NCBI GenBank assembly: GCA_013375485.1 | Contig: JABXKB010000002.1 | Span: 1 to 41,591 of the forward strand | Direction: 5' to 3' | Length of the DNA stretch: 41,591 nucleotides | DNA from: Promethearchaeota archaeon | GTDB lineage: Archaea; Asgardarchaeota; Lokiarchaeia; Sigyniarchaeales; SOKP01 | In this document: piece by piece, positions 26,601 to 35,494 of the stretch | Layout: every line of letters begins with the position of its first letter | Position numbering within the stretch: position 1 is the stretch's first letter | Translations under genes and position numbers: made by a program | Notes under the pieces: model-generated | What the model was told of the DNA's origin: nothing | The model's database searches: none | The model's input: the letters and a program-made list of their open reading frames with translations, nothing else

Positions 26601-28448
26601 TCCAAGAGGATTTTCCTGAGAACTTGTTAAATTTCCATTTATAGATTTACCGACCCTCATATTTTTAGTTAAAGCATCAATCGCAGCCTCAATGTTTAAT
26701 CTCCCATAGCCTTCATGAATATCCTTTAAACCAGATGTTAACGGAGCTACAGATAAAGAAGGTGAATGATCACTCTCAACAAATGTAGTGGAAGGATCAT
26801 CTTCTCTTTCAAGGTTAGTCTCTGAAGCAGTCATCAATAAACAAGCCTTAATGTACTTCACCCATTTTGTTAAATTTAAATTGCTCCATTGATTCCAATT
26901 ATTCCATTTTGCTTCTATTAATATATTAACAGCAGCTGAAACTATAGCAGTAGCAATCGATGTACCGTATGCTGCAGTAACTTTGTCGAACTCTCCATCA
27001 GCACCTATAACTGAGCGATGACCTGGTAGTTTGCTCCCCCCAGGCGCAACGATGTCTGGTTTGGCAATATTATCGATTTCTTTACCCATACTGCTATAGG
27101 AGGTAACTTGATCCTTATCATTTATCGCACCGACAATAATTGCATTTTTATTTTGAGCTAATCTATTTAATGAATCAGAAAATTCTACACCTTTATTTCC
27201 AGCAGCAATTACCACTAACGTACCATTTTTTATTACCTCATTTATTATAGTATCTACTGCTGATACATCTTCTCCTAATGTACCAACACTTAAGCAAACA
27301 CTAACTATATGGTGCTTACTTTTATTTTGTATTATACTTACTAATGCAGAAATCAAATCAGAAGTATACCCTATTCCGGAATGATTTAAAATCTTATATG
27401 CGACTATTTTAGTAGCATTTGCAATGCCTGTAAAATGATTCCTATCACTAATATATACTTCAGGTAAAAAAGAGATTGCACTATTAAATGAAAATATAGG
27501 ATTACTTTGAAAATCTCTATTATATTTTAGATATATATCATAAATACCTAATTTAGTTTGAGGTACATTATGATCTATGATATAATATTCATTTGGATTT
27601 TTATTATAGGTATAATTCACTAAAGTATTATTATAATACAATTCAAACCATAATTTTAGTATTCCGTCAGTTTTATTATTCCATGTAGAATTAATCATAA
27701 TGCTTGAATCTTCTTTAGAAGCGTTAAAAGAAAACAGTTTTAGAGTGAAATTTTGCATGGCAGACCCCCCCCCAAATAACTCTATATGTGAATAATTGCC
27801 ACGGATCTTAGCGATTGAGGGATTACTCGAATTATATGGTTCTGTACCTGTTCCTGAAATAATTGAACTAATTAAAGTTCCATGACCATTATCATCGGAT
27901 ATCGACTGCATATTTACGAAATTTTCCCAGCCAATAATATCTCCAGTTAAAAAATTGTGACTTGGGTTAACTCCCGAATCCAATACAGCTATAGAAGAAT
28001 TAGTATCACCCTTTAACCCATTCAAATACCATGTAGAATTTACAGCTCCCGATTGAATAGATGCATAATTCATTTGAGCTTCCAAAATTTCGTCAGTTTC
28101 AATTATAGCATCTTGAAAAAGATTATGAAAGGCGATTCTATTTATTTCAAGAGGCATAACACCAGCGAATCCTGAAAAAGCACTAGATTGATTATTCCAT
28201 TCTTTTTTGATAGTTCCTCCATAATATTCAAACCAATAAATAACTGTATTATTATAAGAGGATTTCTTGAAATAGACAATGATATTTTGATTATAATCAC
28301 TTGAGAGTTCAGGATCAAATTCAAATTGATCTTTATTATCTTTTTCATTTGAATAATTATTTAATTTCATACTAGTAAGGAATAAGTTCGTAAATGAAAA
28401 GGTCAGAACCAATATAATAAAAATGGAATATAATTTCTTTTTAATCAC
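23649..28448 (-). CDS. Membrane-anchored subtilisin-like protease with cytoplasmic zinc ribbons
   Basis: This secreted S8 serine protease has 1599 residues. Order: signal helix (about 7-27); an inhibitor-I9-like propeptide (50-125); and a catalytic domain with D157 (AVLDSGV), H189 (DDNGHGT), oxyanion N417 (AAGN) and S497 (YGTSIATA). About 140 residues are inserted between the His motif and the next strand. Then come beta domains: one like the pre-peptidase C-terminal domain near 615-710, two jelly-roll/MAM-like regions near 860-1010 and 1180-1330, and an Ig-like domain near 1340-1425. One helix (1436-1457) follows. The cytoplasmic tail has CxxC pairs at 1507/1510, 1523/1526 and 1537/1540 and a CxxxxC pair at 1555/1560, predicting two zinc ribbons. 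The start is a GTG with a GAGGAG site seven bases ahead. It lies between two ABC-linked genes. Confidence 0.92.
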   Translation of the reverse strand: MIKKKLYSIFIILVLTFSFTNLFLTSMKLNNYSNEKDNKDQFEFDPELSSDYNQNIIVYFKKSSYNNTVIYWFEYYGGTIKKEWNNQSSAFSGFAGVMPLEINRIAFHNLFQDAIIETDEILEAQMNYASIQSGAVNSTWYLNGLKGDTNSSIAVLDSGVNPSHNFLTGDIIGWENFVNMQSISDDNGHGTLISSIISGTGTEPYNSSNPSIAKIRGNYSHIELFGGGSAMQNFTLKLFSFNASKEDSSIMINSTWNNKTDGILKLWFELYYNNTLVNYTYNKNPNEYYIIDHNVPQTKLGIYDIYLKYNRDFQSNPIFSFNSAISFLPEVYISDRNHFTGIANATKIVAYKILNHSGIGYTSDLISALVSIIQNKSKHHIVSVCLSVGTLGEDVSAVDTIINEVIKNGTLVVIAAGNKGVEFSDSLNRLAQNKNAIIVGAINDKDQVTSYSSMGKEIDNIAKPDIVAPGGSKLPGHRSVIGADGEFDKVTAAYGTSIATAIVSAAVNILIEAKWNNWNQWSNLNLTKWVKYIKACLLMTASETNLEREDDPSTTFVESDHSPSLSVAPLTSGLKDIHEGYGRLNIEAAIDALTKNMRVGKSINGNLTSSQENPLGTHVFARQIDLIEDNQYNFSLSVADSNADFDIFLFSNESNQYGEPLLLESSRKWYGDFDNFYFTPKDNQTNCVIIVKAIEGKSDFILNISTVKNNFKPELKVPEINYLGGSKNTTIMSFQEFMGYEPKKNYSIDSYRFYIEYFDNDTSNVPPQEVYVSILETFENYTLTQFNPADNNYTDGALFMSDYIQFPNPGIYNYYFIASDGKSKVLYPETEYLNITIVFPTDSIQFPNRHDFNDGIGNWTYSGTGWGMLQQNNTNDDRSRIYQDSWKSLYFGIYYDYPKNYTYQPISTSEDAFPNGTLVSPLFNLTNLNENTTQPFVKFGFRASFNAGDTLYLQINLNWTGWITLRIYSNIEQEWFMEEINLTQYIGNFIQFRFETSLDDNIDTINYKGFILDCFAIENYTNVNIPTILFNLNNDISSIQGSKYQKYSFSCEYFDLDNNYPSFVYLEMDDNNFTLYNLYGDWKSSSNDVGDTGIYFSRSLILEEISNKSFRFHVSDGKNIIASQWYNTNNSLFEFKNPDPLEFTVYKDNKFIGYYFSNSNLLDYYVTGIPTQKEITAWFGGDNTWHPIIRFGSPLLYGGMGQSYGSADQGYGSNWNTRLITHPLHLEDEYNVYLEFDYEISLQNEFYVPEDQLDKCIVSISKDFGETWIILREFIYENDDLSGSKKYDISQYSNEDIMINFTLYSNDNVAGIGYGWLLSNIYIGYDKSADFIAPEIQILNPEPDITVKSLVTVKAFIFDNVEVDNSRIYILLNNKSVDMSKLNFNSTTSILVFNWDTIKFNDGTYELKVIAYDKEGNKAEAFIIVTVNNMRWWQMWGPYIIIFIIAIVIGGVLFILAEKKGKVWIENIKNARVEKVRLKDIDKDQVIKHIELIEDQEELTRPLTLYCKSCRSWFLAMKFDMVCPECEHDQIYAAYNCSNCGKFQFFDEPGENYYCKSKSCEGVRLIRRETDEIQKILNKEGKVLRQFKTKKRKFSILDI
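27765..27773 (-). repeat. Nine-base G-run inside the protease gene
   Basis: On the coding strand nine consecutive Gs encode part of FGGGSAM (225-231), between the catalytic His and Ser codons. A one-base slip would shift the frame and remove the catalytic Ser. Runs this long of G are conspicuous in an AT-rich sequence. Confidence 0.9.
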
Positions 28449-28455
28449 TCCAAAA

Positions 28456-28461
28456 CTCCTC
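28456..28461 (-). promoter_or_regulatory. Shine-Dalgarno site overlapping an upstream stop codon
   Basis: GAGGAG on the minus strand ends seven bases before the protease GTG start and overlaps the TAG stop of the upstream surface-protein gene at one base. This decides the GTG start and suggests translational coupling of the two products. Confidence 0.65.
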
Positions 28462-31400
28462 TATTTTTTACTCTTCACCAATTTATCTATTTGTTTATCT
28501 TTATTAAATTCAAAACTATTATCCTCGTATTTGTTTTCGTATTTGTTTGAGAGTACGCTTAATCTTTCTCTTAACGTATGTTCAACTTTAAAAATTGTTT
28601 CTCTTGAGCTAAGTTCAAAAATCAGCATTTCAGATCTTTCGAATTCACGCTTTTTCTTTTTATATTTTCTGATTTGCCAATTATATACGACTAAAACTGC
28701 AAATACAATTAAAATTGGTAAAAATACATAATAAAATTGCCTAATTTTTGGTGTAATAACTTTTATTATAATAATGTTTGATGATTCTTCATTTTCTTGT
28801 AGATAATAAAATTTAATACTAGCAGGTTTTAGACTTACTAAAGCTTGTCTTTTCGCTTTAAGTGAGTAATTAATATTAACTTTTTCATTTGGCTCTAAAG
28901 AATCAATTAAATTAACTAATTTTCCCTCTAATAAAGAAAAATCTGACTGGGAATAACTTATTATATCATTTACTTTTATATCTTCTACTACTATTGTTCC
29001 TGTATTTTCTACTTCGATATTCACGATAATCGCATCTCCATTTTCAATTTGATCTCTATTCACAGATTTAATTATCGAAAAGTTAATTTCCCCTAATATT
29101 TTGAATAGGGAATTAGAAATTTGTATACTATTACTTTCGGAACCTTCAATATAATTTATTGAAGGATAGAAATATCCTTTCCATCCAGTTTTTTTTAAAC
29201 TTATATGAAAGGAAATTCTTTCATTATATGCAATATCTTCAAAATATAGTGAGTGATTATCAATTCTCCTTAAATCATAATACTGATCCTGCATTAAAAC
29301 ATTGATATCAGGGATTTTAAATTTATTGGGGCTTGTATTTTTTATGTTTACCGTCAAATTAAAAACATCACCAATAGTAGGTATGTTATTAATTAGATTT
29401 GTATCACTATTATTATAGTAAATTTCAATTGTTCTAACAAATGGGGAAAAATCTTCATAATCTACAGCGGCAGATATATAAACCTCATTAGTTAAACTCA
29501 TTACTTTAGAAGAATTACCTCCTTGAACACTTTCTGGATTATAATAAATAATTGAGATTTCGCTAATTGAAATTGAGTTTGGTACATAAAATGTAAAGTT
29601 CAATGTTTTTTCTTCAGAAGGAGCTAGTTTTTTTAAGAAATATGATAAGTTGCTATTTTGAAGAGTGAAATGATTTTTATTATCTATAATACCTGGTATT
29701 GATAATGAAATGCTCAAATTTTCTGCAAAGTTAGAACCAATGTTCTTAAAATTAATATAATATGCATTTAATTCTCCAGGTTTAGAATTATAATCCACCA
29801 AATATGAATATGCCACAATTGATGCTGCATTAAAAGTATTTAAGGGAATAGAGTTAGATCGCCTTTCAAATTGAACATAGCCCGTTGAAGAGCCATAAAT
29901 AACTCTCGAACCAGAATCTTCATTAAAGTTAAGATCTCTTGTGGAAAATTCAATATCCAAATCATTAACAGAAATATTAAATTGTTCTGAATTTATACAA
30001 ATGATTCTGAATAGAACTGTATAGTTATTATTATCTAGTGGATAAAAAAGCCGATCTAAACTCTCGTTGTTATTAACTATTGAGAAGGTCCAAGTATTAT
30101 TTATAATTGAATCTAAATATGGACTTATATCTTTATATTCCTCAGCATTAAAATCATAAATTTCAAAATTTAAGGACTCTAAATTATCTGGATTCGTTAT
30201 ATTTATTATGATAGAAACTCTTTCTAACGTGTTATTAACGAAATCAATATTTGTGTCATTTTTAAAAATAAATTCAAGCTCTATTCTTTGTTCTAAGAAT
30301 TTTTCAATCGACCCGATTATCCAACTCTCATTGTCGGTCGACAATGCCATTTCTGGAGTTGTTTGGTCCAATTCCACTCCTGAAATAATTTCAGGAGTAG
30401 TAGGTATAGATTCAATTGTAAAATTATTTAAATAAAATGATGAAAATGAATCTAAACTGGAAATAGAATGATTATCAATTTGGTATGATATTGTCTCTGC
30501 GGGTTCCAATTTCCAATTATCATCATTCCAAATACTCTTTTCATTAGTAAATAACTCTTTTACAGTATCAACATCGAAAATTGGGAAATAAAACGGGTTT
30601 TCATCATCTACGATTTGAATAATATCATCCGCATCTTCATTATAGGGCCATAAATTTGACGTATTATAAAAATTTGGATAAAATGTATCATAAAGTCCCG
30701 TACCAAATGAATCAAAATAGAAGATACGAGGATCTTCATCAAAATTAAAAAAATCTTCTAATGATTCATATTGATTTGGATATTCAATATTGATAACTTT
30801 CCACATATCATTCTTAACATTCTCCCATTGAACAGGACTTACTATTTGAAGAAAATAATCAAACTCTATTGGAAGGTGAGTAGGAACACCCCATGCAGTA
30901 ATATCACCAACATTTTCTGCAGAGATATAGTATGAGAAATTACGATATGCTCCGTATGAAGCATTTCCTCCTAATAATTCCTTTTTGATTAATAAATTAG
31001 GTTCTGAATAAGAAACATTGTAAATAACAGAAAGTTCCATAAATGGATTTACAAGTCCTGTTGGAATAGAAGAAAAGCCTTGAAATCCGAATTGTTGTAT
31101 CAGATTAATAACATCATTAGGATCATTTAAGTTAACAGGTTTAACAAAAGATTGTTTAATTCCTCCATCATCTACCCAAAACAATTCAAAGGAATAGTCT
31201 TTAAGAGCTTGAGCATCAAATTCGCTCCCCATAAGATAGAATAGCAATCCTATTTGCTCTAAAAGGTAATCATAAAACTCAAAATTTATTGGAGTTGCAT
31301 CAATGATATCAGTACATAAAATGTTTATTTCAATATTGCTCATAAAAGCACCAGTTAATGCAATATATATTTTTTCACTAGGTGATAGAGGTTCTCCTTC

Positions 31401-32426
31401 ATAACCCAATGATTCCCATAAATTGAAACTATATTGATTCTTTCCTACTTTTTGAATACCTTCACTTAGACCTTCATATTGAATCGATATACTTGTATAA
31501 TGTGAATCATTTGTAAGCGTAAATGCACCAAAGATTTCAATAAACTGTTCTAATTCATTTTCAGATATAGTCGCGTTAAATAAATCTCCATACTCCTCCA
31601 TGATTGTATCGATCTGATCAAACAAATCCTCCATTTCTAAATCTTGTAAGAATGATAGCTCAAGTGATTCTGTATTAAAGTTTATCTGATCTGTTGATAT
31701 ATTGAAATCACCATCAAAGAAATCTAATGAATTCAGAAGCATGAAGGTTGAAGATACATGATAATTTTCTAAATATTCTTTACTTATTAAACGATTTATA
31801 TCTAATGCCTTCCAATATCCATCCATTGGAAAATTACTTGTGAGTTCCTGAAAAAAGCAATCCCAATTTGGATAATATCCAACAAAAGGGAAAAAATTCT
31901 GTTCTGATACATTAACCATTATTAAATCAATCATAAATTTCCTTCTTATAATCTCAAGTGCTCTTTCTGCTTTTAATTTAGCATCTTCAACATCAACCTC
32001 TTTATCATAGTAAAGAAATCCAACAAAATTGTTGAATCCTACAACATATTGAGAAGGGATGTCACTCTCAGTCAATATTGTTGGAAAAATGTCCGGATTA
32101 ATTCCATTTGAAGCACTTATAATTACGTTACATTTAGAGAAAGCGGGATCATTTGAATCAAATTGAGAAAGTATATTTGTATCATTTGTAAAGAGTGATT
32201 GTTTTATTATAGATTTGTTTCCCGCTACAAACGCATTAATATTTTCAGCATATAGATCTGATCCAGCTATATCTGAAGTCTTCATAATGTTCCCCTCCGT
32301 TTCTGTTATACTCTTTTCTTCTTCTGAAAATAACTCATCAATATTTTGAAAGATACTTAAATTGAGGGGACTGAGAAAAACCATTAAGCTTAAAATGAAA
32401 AATACTATGAAATTATTTTTTTTCAA
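28461..32426 (-). CDS. Large single-span surface protein of the ABC-protease operon
   Basis: I do not recognise the N-terminal half. The 1321 residues begin with a signal-peptide-like helix (about 6-25), followed by roughly 1200 extracellular residues rich in Asn, Asp and aromatic residues. Four segments resemble CARDB/DUF11-type surface repeats, with an aliphatic strand then N-x-G: near 507 (SAENVGDITAW), 894 (FKNIGSNFAENLSISL), 1025 (NIKNTSPNKFKIPDI) and 1139 (EVENTGTIVVEDIKV). One helix (about 1230-1252) leads to a 69-residue basic cytoplasmic tail with possible coiled coil. It lies between the permease and the protease, so it could be substrate, scaffold or co-receptor. The start is a TTG at 32426; an ATG upstream is out of frame by one base across an A-run. 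Confidence 0.8.
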   Translation of the reverse strand: MKKNNFIVFFILSLMVFLSPLNLSIFQNIDELFSEEEKSITETEGNIMKTSDIAGSDLYAENINAFVAGNKSIIKQSLFTNDTNILSQFDSNDPAFSKCNVIISASNGINPDIFPTILTESDIPSQYVVGFNNFVGFLYYDKEVDVEDAKLKAERALEIIRRKFMIDLIMVNVSEQNFFPFVGYYPNWDCFFQELTSNFPMDGYWKALDINRLISKEYLENYHVSSTFMLLNSLDFFDGDFNISTDQINFNTESLELSFLQDLEMEDLFDQIDTIMEEYGDLFNATISENELEQFIEIFGAFTLTNDSHYTSISIQYEGLSEGIQKVGKNQYSFNLWESLGYEGEPLSPSEKIYIALTGAFMSNIEINILCTDIIDATPINFEFYDYLLEQIGLLFYLMGSEFDAQALKDYSFELFWVDDGGIKQSFVKPVNLNDPNDVINLIQQFGFQGFSSIPTGLVNPFMELSVIYNVSYSEPNLLIKKELLGGNASYGAYRNFSYYISAENVGDITAWGVPTHLPIEFDYFLQIVSPVQWENVKNDMWKVINIEYPNQYESLEDFFNFDEDPRIFYFDSFGTGLYDTFYPNFYNTSNLWPYNEDADDIIQIVDDENPFYFPIFDVDTVKELFTNEKSIWNDDNWKLEPAETISYQIDNHSISSLDSFSSFYLNNFTIESIPTTPEIISGVELDQTTPEMALSTDNESWIIGSIEKFLEQRIELEFIFKNDTNIDFVNNTLERVSIIINITNPDNLESLNFEIYDFNAEEYKDISPYLDSIINNTWTFSIVNNNESLDRLFYPLDNNNYTVLFRIICINSEQFNISVNDLDIEFSTRDLNFNEDSGSRVIYGSSTGYVQFERRSNSIPLNTFNAASIVAYSYLVDYNSKPGELNAYYINFKNIGSNFAENLSISLSIPGIIDNKNHFTLQNSNLSYFLKKLAPSEEKTLNFTFYVPNSISISEISIIYYNPESVQGGNSSKVMSLTNEVYISAAVDYEDFSPFVRTIEIYYNNSDTNLINNIPTIGDVFNLTVNIKNTSPNKFKIPDINVLMQDQYYDLRRIDNHSLYFEDIAYNERISFHISLKKTGWKGYFYPSINYIEGSESNSIQISNSLFKILGEINFSIIKSVNRDQIENGDAIIVNIEVENTGTIVVEDIKVNDIISYSQSDFSLLEGKLVNLIDSLEPNEKVNINYSLKAKRQALVSLKPASIKFYYLQENEESSNIIIIKVITPKIRQFYYVFLPILIVFAVLVVYNWQIRKYKKKKREFERSEMLIFELSSRETIFKVEHTLRERLSVLSNKYENKYEDNSFEFNKDKQIDKLVKSKK

Positions 32427-32441
32427 TATTCATTAATCCCC

Positions 32442-35400
32442 CTAAAGAGTTTCTCTATATATTTCAACAATTTTTTGCTTTCTTGCTTTTCTTAGCAATA
32501 ATTTCATTCCAAAAAAAATCATTGCTATTGAAAGTGAATAAATTAAGATAATATTAAACCAAGGAACATATAATACATTAGTAGGCATACCCATTAAAGT
32601 GCCTATCAGCTGGCTGGATACAAGCCAGCTAGTAACCCAACCAACTATAATCCCGATAGTTCCACTACTTATCATTATTATTAAAGATTCAAGTATAAAT
32701 AATCGATTAATTTCTCTTCCTTTTAATCCTAATGTTCTAATTATACCAATCTCTTTCTTTCTTTCAATTATTGTAGAATATGATGAGGATAATAATCCAA
32801 AAATGCAAATAAAAACAGTGGTAAGAGATATGAGAGTAAAAAGTGTATCAATTACAAAGAATTGTGCTTTTTGTTGTGCTACCATTCTTGCTAGATTGGA
32901 TATGTCATAATTATAATTCATTTCGTATGTTTCATCAATTAGTTCCTCAATATAACGAGCTTCCGATAATTTATCTTCTCGAAGTTTAATGAAAATTCTA
33001 TCTAAATAAGGTATTGGAGGGATATCCATAATTTCAATATAAGTATCTTGTGAGATTAACACACCACCCATTGATGCGCCCATACTAGATCCTGAAAATT
33101 CTAGGCTAAATCCAGGCATACTTTTAGCGGTACCAATTATAACAAAAGGGTACACTTCCAGTTCATCTCCTCTATAAATTACAATTCTTACTTTGTCTCC
33201 AATTAACAAAGACATAGCTATTGATATAGCCTCAGAAATAATACAAGTATAGGATTGATTGTTTTCAAATAAATTTTGAAAAGAAGTATCTATATTTCCA
33301 GAAGTCATTTCTATTAATTCCCTTCTTACAGTAAAGGGATATTCTTCATCAATTCCAATTAAAGTTATCTCTTGGGTTGTTAATCCTGTATAATCCCCAA
33401 TTTCAGCTATAAATTCCTTATTTTCTTCAGCATAAATTTGAGTTAATTGATATGTTCTAGCTAAAACTGATGATACTTTCTCAATACCATCTATAGCCAT
33501 TAGGTCTTCCTCAAATTCAGTAGTAATGATTTTTGTTGGATTAATAGAAGCATCATAATTTTGCTTCAGGCGTGGTTCTAAACCTTCATTGAAGTTATTT
33601 CCTTCATTAGCAAATAAACCAAAACCACCTCCACCTCCTCCCCCAATAGAATCTTCCCATCCATTAGTTTCAATAAGTAAATCTGAGCCATACCATAATT
33701 TAGTTGAAATAGTTGATTGTGCAGACAATGTATTAATAAGAGACGAGGTGAAAATAACAAACGAAAAAGACAATGCAAATATTATAGATGTGCTTGAATT
33801 CCTCCTTTGATATCGGAACACAAAAATCTTAATTGTTGAGTGCAATCGTCTTGCTAAAGGTCTAAATAATTCTATTACAAGTCTTAAGATTACGGGCATT
33901 AATCCTAGACCTGCTAACGTTAACCCTATATTAAATATTAATAAAATCGCAACTAATGTCCCAGCAAGTAATGCCATATCCACTGAAACCAATATTCTAG
34001 GTATCACATAAAACACAAAACCCCCATTGAAAGCCAGGATAATCCCAACTAAAATCAATTTATAATTGACTGAAGCTTTTTTTTGTAAATGATATAATGT
34101 ATCTTCGTGGCGATAAGGGTGAATAGATTCTATTAATTGAAGACGCATTACCTTTAAGGCAGGAGAGATACTAACTAATAATCCTACGCTAATACCTATT
34201 ATATATGTTATGATAATAGACCACCAAGTAAAGGAGAATGGTATATGACTAAAACCTAATGCACTTTGTGCGATTACAGAATTTGCAAAAGGTATTATAA
34301 CAAATCGAGAAAGTACATAAGCTGTTATTATGCCTGAAAGTGCACCAAAATTACATAATAAGAAACCTTGCATCAAGACAATAGCTAAATTAAATTTTTT
34401 ATTCGAACCTAAAGTTCTAAATATTCCAAATTCCCTAATTCTCTCTTCTACAGATGTTTTTAATATTCCATTAATAAGAACACCTGAAATAAGCATTGCT
34501 ATAATAGAAACAAACACAAACACGATAACTAAAAAAACACTTAAAAGTTCTGCCCATCCTAATATCCTTAGCTTAGGCAGATCAATGTGGTATTCATTAA
34601 TTCCGATTGCAATTTGAATGTCGGTAACGAGATTTTTCACAAGAATATCGGTTCCTTCAAGATCTCTAATATCATACAACGAATTACCTTCTTTGAAAGT
34701 TAAAATTAAATCACTGCATTTTCCTTTAAAATCATCAATACCAAAAATTTGATAAAGTGTATTAATATCAACTACAATTAAATTATCATTACGATATCCT
34801 GCTGGCCATTTTAAGTTAAAATCAAAAATTTGATCTATTATCAAAGTTATTGTGCGATTTAGGGCTTTACCTTCATGAGTTATGTTCACTTTAATATCTA
34901 TTGTATCTCCTTCAGAATATTTTATAAAGTCATTAAATCTATAATAAATTGCACAATGATTTAAGGGTAACTCGTTTAGATCAAGTAACTTATCATATAA
35001 CGGTTCTTTAAAAGCTCCAAAATTAATGTCATTTTCCAAAGAAAAATTAATTGCCGAGATTGTACACCATACTTCTTCATTTGTTAGTTCTATAGTATAA
35101 AAACCCTTAGAAACATTAACTTCTCCATATATATCCATTCGTGGGATATAATCTTCAACAATATCCGTTGTGTTTTCTATTGTTTGAATAAGAGGATCAT
35201 ACTCAAAAAAAGAAGACCTATTTTCAGGTTCTCCATTATAATGTCTTACTGAAATAATTGCATCTTGATTTCCAGAATCTATGGACAAAAAATCCACATA
35301 ACCCACAGAAATAGAATCTGATAAAAATAACACAACTGTAAGAAGACCTATGGAAATAAGCATTCCTAAAACTGCTAAAATCGTTCTTATCTTTTGTTTT

Positions 35401-35447
35401 CGCAAGTCTAAAAATGCATATTTAAAAACCAGCTTGATATGTGTCAT
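32442..35447 (-). CDS. FtsX/MacB-type ABC permease, second gene of the protease operon
   Basis: This 1001-residue paralogue of the 20643-23618 permease has the same plan. An N-terminal helix (about 20-45) is followed by an outer MacB-like domain, then FtsX helices near 300-420 with the cytoplasmic motif VEERIREFGIFRTLG, a second membrane and outer half, and a C-terminal FtsX domain with IERKKEIGIIRTLGLKGREI. It carries a glycine-rich loop (SIGGGGGGGFGLF) in its second outer domain. Sequence between the two permeases is clearly diverged, so they are not a recent duplication. It lies 47 bases after the ATPase gene and 15 before the surface-protein gene. Confidence 0.9.
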   Translation of the reverse strand: MTHIKLVFKYAFLDLRKQKIRTILAVLGMLISIGLLTVVLFLSDSISVGYVDFLSIDSGNQDAIISVRHYNGEPENRSSFFEYDPLIQTIENTTDIVEDYIPRMDIYGEVNVSKGFYTIELTNEEVWCTISAINFSLENDINFGAFKEPLYDKLLDLNELPLNHCAIYYRFNDFIKYSEGDTIDIKVNITHEGKALNRTITLIIDQIFDFNLKWPAGYRNDNLIVVDINTLYQIFGIDDFKGKCSDLILTFKEGNSLYDIRDLEGTDILVKNLVTDIQIAIGINEYHIDLPKLRILGWAELLSVFLVIVFVFVSIIAMLISGVLINGILKTSVEERIREFGIFRTLGSNKKFNLAIVLMQGFLLCNFGALSGIITAYVLSRFVIIPFANSVIAQSALGFSHIPFSFTWWSIIITYIIGISVGLLVSISPALKVMRLQLIESIHPYRHEDTLYHLQKKASVNYKLILVGIILAFNGGFVFYVIPRILVSVDMALLAGTLVAILLIFNIGLTLAGLGLMPVILRLVIELFRPLARRLHSTIKIFVFRYQRRNSSTSIIFALSFSFVIFTSSLINTLSAQSTISTKLWYGSDLLIETNGWEDSIGGGGGGGFGLFANEGNNFNEGLEPRLKQNYDASINPTKIITTEFEEDLMAIDGIEKVSSVLARTYQLTQIYAEENKEFIAEIGDYTGLTTQEITLIGIDEEYPFTVRRELIEMTSGNIDTSFQNLFENNQSYTCIISEAISIAMSLLIGDKVRIVIYRGDELEVYPFVIIGTAKSMPGFSLEFSGSSMGASMGGVLISQDTYIEIMDIPPIPYLDRIFIKLREDKLSEARYIEELIDETYEMNYNYDISNLARMVAQQKAQFFVIDTLFTLISLTTVFICIFGLLSSSYSTIIERKKEIGIIRTLGLKGREINRLFILESLIIMISSGTIGIIVGWVTSWLVSSQLIGTLMGMPTNVLYVPWFNIILIYSLSIAMIFFGMKLLLRKARKQKIVEIYRETL

Positions 35448-35494
35448 ATGGCTAAAAATGATTTAGATTTTAATTTTACACCAATTATAAATTT

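Noticed and set aside
33600-33660. Glycine-rich loop in the second permease as a slippage tract
   Set aside because: Seven glycines are encoded by mixed GGN codons, so there is no long homopolymer like the one in the protease gene.
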